In this document: positions 9,712 to 18,372 of the stretch, piece after piece
How positions within the stretch are numbered: position 1 is the first letter of the stretch
Layout: each line of letters begins with the position of its first letter
Assembly (NCBI GenBank): GCA_964459445.1
Contig: CAYWMP010000013.1
Location: 1 to 54,268 of the forward strand
DNA from: CAYWMP01 sp964459445
GTDB taxonomy: Bacteria > Desulfobacterota > DSM-4660 > Desulfatiglandales > HGW-15
DNA length: 54,268 bases
Reading direction: 5' to 3'
Made by a program: the position numbers and the translations under genes
Notes under the pieces: generated by a model
What the model saw: the letters and a program-made list of their open reading frames with translations, nothing else
The model's database searches: none
Told to the model about the DNA's origin: nothing

Positions 9712-12336
9712 TCATGCGTGCTGTTCCTCTGCCACGATTATTTTCCTATCACCTTTTGCTCGTTCTTCTTCTTCGACAAGCCTTTTCAGATCTTTTTGGG
9801 AAAACTGTTCATCGGCAACAAGCATCTTCCTATCTTTCTGGGTAAGTACGAAAAAAACACAGGCTGTCAAAAGGTAGGCCAACCCGAAATAGGTAATCCC
9901 GTCCGTGATATTGGTTGCAACAATAAGTGAACTGAAGACGATGGGACCAAGAACCTGTCCCCCGCGGCTTGTGGATCGGAAGATCCCGATGGATTTTCCG
10001 GCTCCCAATCGTTCTGTGACCTTGAGTTTCAATATGTATGCACTCTGAGAAGCCAGCACAAAGCTACTCGAAAGCCCCAAGAGGAGCACTGCTGCTGCTG
10101 CCGCAATGAGTCCTTCAACGACATTAAATGTGAGAAAAGCCAGACTGCCAAGGACGCTGCCGATGAAGATATACATGCGTTTGTTGTTGGAAGCATCCAC
10201 ATACTTGCTGATAAAGGGCCCTATGTAAATAAGGCATATGCCATAAATCATCAGAACCCTGCCGATTGTAGATTGTGAAGCACCAATCCGGTTTAGATAA
10301 ATAGGGCTGAAGTAATTCAGGAAACCAACCACCGCTATGGCTGCAGGAAGGCTGCTAAACAGGATCAGACTGATCACGATTCTATTGGACAGGAAACTGC
10401 CAACTTTTCTGACGGGCACCGAGCTTTTTGGTTGGCTATAAACCTGGGGACGGGGTTTCCGCATGCCGTTTCGCATAAAAATAAAAGTGTAGCCTATTAC
10501 GGCAAATAGGATCAACGATCCACTGAAAAATACCGGACTGTATCCGAATCGATCTGCCAGCATGGCGCCGGTCGCTCCACCACAAATACTTCCGGCATAT
10601 ATTCCAGCGAAAAGATGAGCCAATCCCTGGGCCTTGCTCCTCTCATCGCTATACTCGATGACAAAGCCCTGTGAAGCCATGAGAGCAAGTCCATAGCCTA
10701 TACCGACTATGCCGCGGGAAATAATAAAATGCAGCGCGTCTGGGGCACCCCATGAATAAAGAATGCCCACTCCGGCCAAAAAGACGCCAACGAGGAAAGG
10801 CTCATGCCATCCGCGCCTATCAAGCCACACTCCTGAAACTAAAATACAGATCCCAACGAAAAGAAACTCTACTGAAATCGGAAGCCCCATGACCACATCC
10901 TTGGACAGGCCGAAAAGCGGCGCGTAGAGTTTTTCCATATGCAGCGGCAAAAACGATATTGATATATCGATGCCGAAGAGTAACATGAAAGCCGCCGGAC
11001 GCATCAGGCCGTAATGGACAGCCGGCTGCGCCTGGGGCAAAGGGATCTCCTTTTGTTTTTCATCCGTCGGTTTCCTTTCCACCACCTTGAATATGAGGAT
11101 CAACATTTCTACCAGAAAGAGAATGGAGATGATGAGGACGGTCATGGAGTCCAGGGCAATATCAATCAACCTGTCAAACAAGACAGACTTAGAGATATTT
11201 GTGGAAATGTATCCCTCAATTTTTTCGTCTTGTATAACGTTAAGCCGAACATTGTATTTGGGATCCCATTTGGGCAAGGTTTTTTTCATCATTTTGAGCT
11301 GGGCATAGGTCGCACTTTGACAATTGATAGCCCCTTTCTTTGTAGCCATAAACAAAGGATGCCATTTACTATCAAAGATCGTGATATCATTAAGCTCCGG
11401 TGATGCATTGATGATATCACGGAGCACAACTTCTCCCTTTGACAACTTCCCGATGCCCTGTCCTTCGGCAATAAATAATTCGAGATCTTTTTGAAGGACA
11501 TTGACGCTCATCCGCGCCTTCTCTTTATTCATCCTCAAATATAGGTCTTTGAATGCGATCGTGGTTAACCCGCTGAAGGCGATTTGCGCTGAACAGATGA
11601 CAAAGAACATCATCAGAGATATTTTTGTTCTTGGATAGGATTTGCCCTCCCCCCTATCCCTTGTCATTAGGTTAAGGGACAGAATTAAGAGAATGATGCC
11701 GCCACCCAGGAACAATAACACTTGCATGAACTTGTCCTTGATCAGCGCATTCTGATGGGACTTAACCAGAGTTTCAGGAAATGTTAATACAATGGTGGCG
11801 ACCCAACTTTTTGATTCATCACGGACCGGAATGGTTAGATAGTATTTTTGGTCATGCTTAATGGACTTGAATTCCCCAACCGATCCTTCATTAATCTTCT
11901 TTTCGTGATCGAAATCCGCCCAAACCTCTTCAGACAGACGGCTATTTAGAGTTTTCTCATCGGCGCTATAGGCTATAGCCCCATCGGTCATGGCTATTGA
12001 GACTGAAATACCCGAATCCCCTGCCTGCATAAATGAATGACCTATGGATTCACTCTCCTCCGCCGTCTTTCTTTGGATGTGCTTCTTCGTCTTGGTGAGG
12101 GTTTGATCCAAGTGTTCGATTTCGAAGATATTATGGCCTGTGCTTAGCTGTTTCTCTACCTTTCTCTGCAAACCTTCCCCTATGACACGATATTGAGAGA
12201 TTGTAGATTCCTCGTACAGCTTGTCCACTGATGTGGAATTAAGAAGCACATTAATACCTAGCGCAATGACGAATAACGCCAGGGCACTGATCATGAGCCT
12301 TGATTTCATAGAATTCTTCATTTGTTTTGTCACCAT
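9712..12336 (-). CDS. Major facilitator transporter fused to two N-terminal periplasmic sensor-like regions
   Basis: The 874-residue membrane protein has two parts. Residues 1-420 look like two consecutive receptor input units: a helix at 14-33, a periplasmic region to about 203, a helix at 204-222, a helix at 239-258, a second periplasmic region to about 396, and a helix at 397-417. The periplasmic parts resemble Cache/PAS-like sensors (DGAIAYSADEKTL; KYYLTIPVRDESKSWVATI). From about 445 it is a 12-helix major facilitator, with the loop motif SGVWLDRRGW and a second-half loop ending GPFISKYVDASNNKR. A charged repetitive tail (KDRKMLVADEQF and GDRKIIVAEEQ) ends the protein. It lies 57 bases after the epimerase gene. 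It probably exports or imports a small molecule with transport gated by a periplasmic ligand; the substrate is unknown. The start may instead be the downstream ATG at codon 6. Confidence 0.9.
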   Translation of the reverse strand: MVTKQMKNSMKSRLMISALALFVIALGINVLLNSTSVDKLYEESTISQYRVIGEGLQRKVEKQLSTGHNIFEIEHLDQTLTKTKKHIQRKTAEESESIGHSFMQAGDSGISVSIAMTDGAIAYSADEKTLNSRLSEEVWADFDHEKKINEGSVGEFKSIKHDQKYYLTIPVRDESKSWVATIVLTFPETLVKSHQNALIKDKFMQVLLFLGGGIILLILSLNLMTRDRGEGKSYPRTKISLMMFFVICSAQIAFSGLTTIAFKDLYLRMNKEKARMSVNVLQKDLELFIAEGQGIGKLSKGEVVLRDIINASPELNDITIFDSKWHPLFMATKKGAINCQSATYAQLKMMKKTLPKWDPKYNVRLNVIQDEKIEGYISTNISKSVLFDRLIDIALDSMTVLIISILFLVEMLILIFKVVERKPTDEKQKEIPLPQAQPAVHYGLMRPAAFMLLFGIDISISFLPLHMEKLYAPLFGLSKDVVMGLPISVEFLFVGICILVSGVWLDRRGWHEPFLVGVFLAGVGILYSWGAPDALHFIISRGIVGIGYGLALMASQGFVIEYSDERSKAQGLAHLFAGIYAGSICGGATGAMLADRFGYSPVFFSGSLILFAVIGYTFIFMRNGMRKPRPQVYSQPKSSVPVRKVGSFLSNRIVISLILFSSLPAAIAVVGFLNYFSPIYLNRIGASQSTIGRVLMIYGICLIYIGPFISKYVDASNNKRMYIFIGSVLGSLAFLTFNVVEGLIAAAAAVLLLGLSSSFVLASQSAYILKLKVTERLGAGKSIGIFRSTSRGGQVLGPIVFSSLIVATNITDGITYFGLAYLLTACVFFVLTQKDRKMLVADEQFSQKDLKRLVEEEERAKGDRKIIVAEEQHA

Positions 12337-12393
12337 TTCTAAATGTTTTTTGAAATCTTGTTATGGGTGCGAGGATAGGTTAGGGCTGTTCCA

Positions 12394-13758
12394 TCACCCC
12401 CAAAGGAAAGTTCCCTCGAAAAGCATCCGAGGGTTCCCATAGATCAGCCATCCGCTTTCGCATTCCTCAATCCGGATTTCCGCATCCGGATCATCCCATC
12501 GGCAACGATGAGGCCAAACACTGATCTGATTCGTTTTAACCATTTCCAGTTCTTTTGCCACATAGGCTGATGCCAATGCCCCTGTGCCGCAGGCCAGGGT
12601 CTCATGATTGATTCCTCTCTCAAAGCATCGGTATTCCAGGGTCTTCGATTCATCAATGATTCGTACGAAATTGATATTAATCCCCGCCGGAAAGAGATCG
12701 ACATATTCCCGGGCAAAGTAGTTTCCAATGAAGTCCACAAAATCGGAGCTGAAGCTAGTCCTCTTTTCGGCATACTTAATAAATGGGTTCTTTTTGGAAT
12801 AGGAAACAAAACAATGGTTCCCCAGATCCTTGAGAGAAAACCCTGAATCCGCAAAAATCACGAAATGCGGTTCGCCTGTATAGACGAGGTAGCCTGACAC
12901 CGATAATGAGCTTTCATTGGTGAAGAACCGCATACCGTCGGTTTTTCTGAAATTGTCGATGGTAATATTCTCTACAAGATCGATGTCATTGTGGATTGAC
13001 TTTTTTAAGGATGGATGGGCGATTTCATCGGGTATTTTTCTTGGGTAGCCCATGTTCGCCCAATTCGTCTGTTCTTCTAAATCCGTGCCGATTGACACCA
13101 CCCTGGGTCTTGGGGTGGGTATTTCCGTCATGATTCTCGCGAATTCCGCGCCATACTGCTTGAATAGGTAGGCCGCGATTGACATGAGGCCGTTGCCGCA
13201 GGAAAAGGCTTCCTCGCCATCAGGTTCGAACATCCTGAAAATATAATCCGCGCTCATCGCATCGGGGAGATCCTCCCAATAATGCCTAACATTATTGATT
13301 CCCTTCAGAATCTCCGGTCGGCACGACTGCATGATGAGGAAATTGTCTGAACCGATTCCATAATTAATGTTTGTGGCTTGATAGGCAAACCTGGATTTTT
13401 CCGATTCCGTGAGAATGGGTTTTTGGGTTTCGTCGAGGATGACGAAATTATTCCCATAGGATGTGTATTTTATAATGGGTATCTCTTTTGCCCTGGATGT
13501 CGAAACAGCGAAGGTCGGCGTTTTATGAAAAACTGATATCCCCTCCGCCTGGAGGCTTCCCTGCGCCAAAGGACAGCGTTCTAATGTCTTTGGATCAGGC
13601 TGCTCTACCCTTTGGTTGACTTCCGTCAATTCTTCCAATTTCTTTTTTGCCTCCAACTGAAGAGAACATCCAGGATTTTCGATGTGATCGTCTGGCCCTT
13701 TGTTGGGTAGGCCTAATGCCTCTGAATGAACTTTGTCCTCTAAGTGGGCTTTGTCCAT
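12394..13758 (-). CDS. DapF-family epimerase/racemase with a 95-residue N-terminal extension
   Basis: The C-terminal 355 residues belong to the diaminopimelate epimerase fold, which inverts an alpha-carbon without a cofactor using two cysteines. Both are present: SCGNG (Cys near 187) and LACGTGA (Cys near 390), the second preceded by ERGINHET as in DapF. The substrate region YGNNFVILDE corresponds to the GNDF block of DapF. The core is longer than the usual 275 residues. A hydrophilic extension of about 95 residues with CSLQLEAKKKLEELTEV precedes it. The ATG at 13758 follows AGGA; a GTG at 13773 is an alternative. It heads the operon with the sensor-transporter. A housekeeping lysine-pathway role is less likely than a specialised racemase, by analogy with CntK of staphylopine clusters. 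That is inference. Confidence 0.85.
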   Translation of the reverse strand: MDKAHLEDKVHSEALGLPNKGPDDHIENPGCSLQLEAKKKLEELTEVNQRVEQPDPKTLERCPLAQGSLQAEGISVFHKTPTFAVSTSRAKEIPIIKYTSYGNNFVILDETQKPILTESEKSRFAYQATNINYGIGSDNFLIMQSCRPEILKGINNVRHYWEDLPDAMSADYIFRMFEPDGEEAFSCGNGLMSIAAYLFKQYGAEFARIMTEIPTPRPRVVSIGTDLEEQTNWANMGYPRKIPDEIAHPSLKKSIHNDIDLVENITIDNFRKTDGMRFFTNESSLSVSGYLVYTGEPHFVIFADSGFSLKDLGNHCFVSYSKKNPFIKYAEKRTSFSSDFVDFIGNYFAREYVDLFPAGININFVRIIDESKTLEYRCFERGINHETLACGTGALASAYVAKELEMVKTNQISVWPHRCRWDDPDAEIRIEECESGWLIYGNPRMLFEGTFLWG

Positions 13759-14348
13759 AGAATTTCCTGTCACCTAAATTATGCTGAGTTGAATCGTCTT
13801 TTAAATCTGTGGAGGTAGAAAATAATCGCGACCTTATGCTGCAAAAATGTGGCCAAAGGCCCATTAGGCCACCGGCTGCCTTCGCCCGCATCTAATCCAT
13901 TTAACTATCCTTAAACATTAGTGTTATCGGCCGATTTTCGCTTAACTTTAATAAAATCTCCAATTAGCCGAATTAAGACCCTCTATTTCGTCTTCAGGCA
14001 AACCCCAAAAAAATCCGGCGCCCGATGTCGGTCTTTTTGACACTTTATCTATTCACCTTTTAACGGCAAAGAAACCGGCAGCGAGGCTACACTTTTCCGG
14101 ATGTCAATATTCAAGATATTCTCCTTTGTACCGATGAGTTCCCTTTAGAGGCTTGCCGTGAACAAGAGGGAGCCACACTTCCGCATAGAAATGACCCAAA
14201 TTGGCTTAGATTTTGCAATTCAATCGCATTGGTTCAGTCCGAAATCGTTCTCTGTCCGGCCGACAGTTCTGCCCGGAATCCGTAACTTTCGGTGACAACG
14301 GAACCCTAATTAAAAAAGGCTTTTCAGTAGCACAAGGCATAAGACCCC
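13759..14348. other. Divergent intergenic spacer between the epimerase operon and the signalling block
   Basis: About 590 AT-rich bases separating divergently transcribed genes, so promoters for both operons must lie here. I saw no gene, no strong hairpin and no clear consensus promoter. The absence of coding signal in either direction is consistent with a regulatory region for the epimerase-transporter operon. Confidence 0.4.
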
Positions 14349-16445
14349 ATGTTTTCATCCCTTAAAACTAGAATCATCTTCTTTATCACGCTCATAATGG
14401 CCATAACCGCTGCGACGATTATGTACTTCACGGATAGGGATGTGGGGAGGGCCATGCTTGAAGCCGAGAAATCTTCAGCCCAAAACGTCCTGCGCCTCGT
14501 GGAACTCAATATTCAAGGCGGATACAATAAACTGCTGGCCGATAAAATGGAGATGGTCGTCCGCGCAACGAGACATCTAAAAAGCATGGCCCGGGTGTGC
14601 GCCTCGGTATTCAATGAAAATGCTTCGCTTGTTAAGAAGGCCCTCCTTTCTGAAAAGGAGGCCAAAAGAAAAGCACTGATGTGGTTGGAAACCATTCGCC
14701 TCGATAAGGGTGACTTTTTGGTGTTTGATCAGAATGGGACCGTTATTTTTCATAATGATTCAAGTCTTGAGGGAACGTCTATCGCGTCTTTGGAAGATAT
14801 GAAAGGCCGGCGCATCGCGCAGGAGATGCGCGGAGACGTTTTGAAGGAAAGAGGCGATTTGGCCGTATTTTATTGGAATACCCCGGGCGAGGAGATGAAG
14901 GACAAGAAAATGGGGTTTTTCACGCCCGTTCCTTCCTGGACCTGGACCATTGGGGCGGTCATGGATTCCGGGGATATCGAGGCCGAAGCCCGGAAGAAGA
15001 CCGATAAAATCATCCAGGTCTTAGGAGGGACTTTTGCCAAAATTAAAGTCGCCAAAACAGGCTCCCCCTTTTTATTCAATGGGGACCGGGAGATGCTTAT
15101 CCCACCTCGCGGGTATGAGGACGCTGATTTTCGAACCCTTGAAAACGAACACACGGGAAATCTTGTTTTTGACGACATCATGCAATCGGCACACATCAGC
15201 GACGATTCTGTATGCTACCTCCAATCGTCCTTTGGCGAAAATCAACTGATGGAGGCCCATATAAGATATTTCAAGGCCTTTGACTGGTATATTGTGCTCG
15301 CTGTTTCCGTTGATGAAATCCAACAACCAGCAAAGACGCTTGTAGCTCGACAGAGTTTCATCATCGGACTGATCTTTCTAGGAAGCCTCATTGCCGCCTA
15401 TATCTTTGTCACAAAAATATCGCGACCCCTGAAAAAGCTTGCCTCCTATGCCAAAGAACTAGCCTCCCTTGATTTCACAAAGGATGAGGAAGAGGAACAA
15501 ACACCTTTGGATGATCGCCAGGTTGGCCTTAAGGATGAAGTGAGCCGCCTGGCCGAATCCTTCTTTATTATGAAGGCGGAACTCAAGAAAAACGTCCACC
15601 GGGTTCTGGAAGCCATGGCAGCCCAAGAACGCCTGGAAAGGGAGGCGGCCGAAGATGCCAACCGGGCCAAAAGCGAGTTCCTTGCCAATATGAGCCATGA
15701 GCTCAGGACGCCCCTAAACCACATTATCGGCTTCACCGAACTCATCGTGGACAAGGCATTCGGAGATCTGAACGAAAAGCAGGCAGAGTATCTAAACGAT
15801 GTACTGACGAGCAGCAGACACCTCCTGTCGCTCATTAACGACATTCTCGATCTTGCAAAGATTGAGACCGGCAAAATGGAACTGGAATTAACGGAAGTGA
15901 ACATGAGGACACTCCTTGAAAACAGTCTCATCATGATCAAGGAGAAGGCCCTGACGCACGGGATCAAGACAGCTTTTGATGTGGACGGCACGCCTGAAAT
16001 CCTCATGGCTGACGAACGGAAGCTCAAGCAGGTCCTGTACAACCTCCTTTCGAACGCGGTCAAATTTGTGCCCGACGGCGGCGAGGTGCGGATTGAGGCC
16101 AGGTTGGCCGACTACACCGTAAGGCCCGGGCTGCGGAGCGGGGATTCCCAGGACCTGCAATTCGTTGGGGATCCCATTGAAACGGCGGATGAGGAAGCCG
16201 AATTATCCAAAAAGGTTATAGAATTTTCGGTGATCGACAACGGTATCGGCATTCCGCCAAAAGACCATGAGCGTGTCTTTAATCGATTTGAACAGGTTGA
16301 CGGGTCCACCAGTCGCCAGTATCAGGGCACGGGTTTAGGGCTATCTCTGTGCAAAACGATTGTCGAACTCCACGGCGGTAGAATATGGCTTGAGAGTGAA
16401 GGTGACGGGAAAGGAAGTACTTTCTTTTTTGTTATCCCGGTCTAG
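14349..16445 (+). CDS. Membrane sensor histidine kinase with periplasmic Cache domain and HAMP
   Basis: The 698-residue protein has a helix at about 8-27. A large periplasmic region to about 335 contains Cache-type sequence (KGDFLVFDQNGTVIFHND and FFTPVPSWTWTIGAVMDSGD). A second helix lies near 338-358, followed by HAMP and a coiled coil. The dimerisation and phosphoacceptor domain has SHELRTPLNHIIGF with His near 450. The ATPase domain has NLLSNAVKF, DNGIGI and GTGLGLSLC. It should autophosphorylate in response to a small periplasmic ligand and pass phosphate to a receiver; it has no receiver itself. It opens a same-strand run with a second kinase 27 bases on. Its catalytic core is strikingly similar to that neighbour, while the sensor halves are unrelated, which points to local duplication with sensor exchange. 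Confidence 0.95.
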   Translation: MFSSLKTRIIFFITLIMAITAATIMYFTDRDVGRAMLEAEKSSAQNVLRLVELNIQGGYNKLLADKMEMVVRATRHLKSMARVCASVFNENASLVKKALLSEKEAKRKALMWLETIRLDKGDFLVFDQNGTVIFHNDSSLEGTSIASLEDMKGRRIAQEMRGDVLKERGDLAVFYWNTPGEEMKDKKMGFFTPVPSWTWTIGAVMDSGDIEAEARKKTDKIIQVLGGTFAKIKVAKTGSPFLFNGDREMLIPPRGYEDADFRTLENEHTGNLVFDDIMQSAHISDDSVCYLQSSFGENQLMEAHIRYFKAFDWYIVLAVSVDEIQQPAKTLVARQSFIIGLIFLGSLIAAYIFVTKISRPLKKLASYAKELASLDFTKDEEEEQTPLDDRQVGLKDEVSRLAESFFIMKAELKKNVHRVLEAMAAQERLEREAAEDANRAKSEFLANMSHELRTPLNHIIGFTELIVDKAFGDLNEKQAEYLNDVLTSSRHLLSLINDILDLAKIETGKMELELTEVNMRTLLENSLIMIKEKALTHGIKTAFDVDGTPEILMADERKLKQVLYNLLSNAVKFVPDGGEVRIEARLADYTVRPGLRSGDSQDLQFVGDPIETADEEAELSKKVIEFSVIDNGIGIPPKDHERVFNRFEQVDGSTSRQYQGTGLGLSLCKTIVELHGGRIWLESEGDGKGSTFFFVIPV

Positions 16446-16472
16446 ATTTCTCAATTCTGAGCCAAGAAACAG

Positions 16473-18239
16473 GTGATCAAAATAAAAAAGATGTCTCCAT
16501 CGCAAGATACCGAAACAGGTCATGTCGATAAAGGCATTCGACAAAAACTTCTGATCATTGAAGCTTTGGTTTTTGCCCTTCCCTTTCTCGCCCTGGCCTA
16601 CGTACTTTATGGGCATGACATCCAGCTTGAATTGTCCCACCTGATCATCTTTGCGCTCATTCTTATTCTGATTCTTGCCGGCCTGGTCATCCTCCGACAA
16701 GTCTTTGATAGGTTTGCCATGATGACGAAGGCCGTAAAACAGGCCGTAGGATTTGACCAAAGGGTCGGGGATATTCATAGGGATACCGACGGACTCCATG
16801 AAATCACAGTCTCCTTTAATGATCTGATGGAGAGGTTTGAAGGAACCACCGAGGAATTGGGCCGCAGGGTCTATGAACTTTTCGCCATCAAGGAACTGAC
16901 CGAAGTGGCGAGCAAAACATTGGATATAGATGAGTTGCTTACCATTTTGCTGGAAAAGGCGCTGCAGGTTTCCAGGGCCGGGATAGGCTCCGTGCTCTTT
17001 TTTGAGCCCGATAGGCATCGTTTTCGGATAGTTGCCTGCAAGGGTTGGGATCACGGGCCCGGCGAAGAGCCGTACATTGACATGGATGATACCTTCGCGG
17101 GATTCGTTGTATCCCAAAATGAACCCCTGCTCGTCAAAGATATCGAAACGGATCCCAGAACAAAAAAACAAAACGACCCAAAATACGGCCCGCCATCCTT
17201 TCTGAGCATGCCCATTTTTGTGAGAGACAATCCTTTAGCTGTCGTGAACTTGGCTTGCAAGACCTCCGGGGATCACTTCGATTCCGACGATATGGACATC
17301 CTATCCATTATGATTGGCGAAATCGGATTCACTCTGGAAAACGCCATCCTCCATGCAGAAAGTGAAAAACACCTAAAAGAACTTGAGACCCGGACCGATG
17401 AATTATCAGATATTAACGCAAAGCTGCAAAAAGAGATCATCGTCCGTAAAAAGGCACAAACCGAATTGCAGCATTCGAAGGAAGTTGCGGAGAATGCCAA
17501 TGTAGCAAAAAGCGATTTTTTAGCCAATATGAGCCATGAACTCCGTACGCCCTTGAACCACATTATCGGATTTACCGACCTGGTTTTGGAAAAGCGGTTC
17601 GGAGAACTCAGCGATAAGCAAGCGGAATATCTGAACGACGTTCTTCTGAGCGCCAGACACCTCCTCTCTTTGATCAACGACATCCTGGATCTCTCAAAGG
17701 TGGAAGCAGGAAAACTGGAAATGAAACTTGATGATGTCTCTATCAGATCGCTGTTGGAGAACAGCCTCATTATGGTTAAAGAAAAGGCATTGAAGCACGG
17801 CATAGATCTATCTGTTGATATCAATGGTACGCCCGATCAGCTCATAGCCGATGAACGCATGTTCAAACAAATCATGTATAATCTCCTCTCCAATGCCATC
17901 AAATTCACCCCTGATGGCGGAAAGGTGCATCTAACAGCATCACGGGTGAAAAGTGCCGATTTGGGATTCTCGGATGCCCCTCAAAACCCTGAGGAATGGG
18001 TTCAAGTCTCCGTTGAGGATTCCGGGGTGGGCATTGATAAAGAGGATCTCACCCTTGTTTTTGAGCCCTTTGAACAACTTCAGAGCCCGATAAACAACAA
18101 AATCAAGGGAACCGGTCTGGGTCTCTCCCTAACAAAGAAACTGGTTGAAATGCACGGGGGGCGGGTCTGGGCCAAAAGCGAAGGCAAAGGAAAAGGCAGT
18201 ACTTTTCACTTTGTCCTTCCAATGGATAACGGGTCTTGA
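16473..18239 (+). CDS. Histidine kinase with two membrane helices, GAF domain and kinase core
   Basis: Two hydrophobic segments near residues 25-45 and 52-73 with a very short external loop are followed by a HAMP-like helix pair. A GAF domain comes next (residues about 145-300; AGIGSVLFFEPDRHRFR, LSMPIFVRDNPLAVV), then a coiled coil. The kinase core has SHELRTPLNHIIGF with His near 355, NLLSNAIKF, DSGVGI and GTGLGLSL. The lack of a real periplasmic domain suggests cytosolic or membrane sensing through GAF. The predicted start is a GTG following AACAGG; an ATG 18 bases later is an alternative. It follows the Cache kinase by 27 bases and precedes the multi-receiver protein, which is a plausible phosphate acceptor. 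Confidence 0.92.
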   Translation: MIKIKKMSPSQDTETGHVDKGIRQKLLIIEALVFALPFLALAYVLYGHDIQLELSHLIIFALILILILAGLVILRQVFDRFAMMTKAVKQAVGFDQRVGDIHRDTDGLHEITVSFNDLMERFEGTTEELGRRVYELFAIKELTEVASKTLDIDELLTILLEKALQVSRAGIGSVLFFEPDRHRFRIVACKGWDHGPGEEPYIDMDDTFAGFVVSQNEPLLVKDIETDPRTKKQNDPKYGPPSFLSMPIFVRDNPLAVVNLACKTSGDHFDSDDMDILSIMIGEIGFTLENAILHAESEKHLKELETRTDELSDINAKLQKEIIVRKKAQTELQHSKEVAENANVAKSDFLANMSHELRTPLNHIIGFTDLVLEKRFGELSDKQAEYLNDVLLSARHLLSLINDILDLSKVEAGKLEMKLDDVSIRSLLENSLIMVKEKALKHGIDLSVDINGTPDQLIADERMFKQIMYNLLSNAIKFTPDGGKVHLTASRVKSADLGFSDAPQNPEEWVQVSVEDSGVGIDKEDLTLVFEPFEQLQSPINNKIKGTGLGLSLTKKLVEMHGGRVWAKSEGKGKGSTFHFVLPMDNGS

Positions 18240-18372
18240 TCAGGGACAGGCATCGCCTTTTAAATGGATTGCCATGAAACAGATATCAGGGACGTCAGGA
18301 ATTCATCGCAAGCAGAGAATGATCACGATAAAGATTCACTCGGGAAACGATTCATAGGATGAGAGTCTGAAC

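Noticed and set aside
8104..13758. Calling the epimerase operon a staphylopine-type metallophore cluster
   Set aside because: No nicotianamine-synthase-like or opine-dehydrogenase gene is present in the window; only the racemase and MFS analogy holds.
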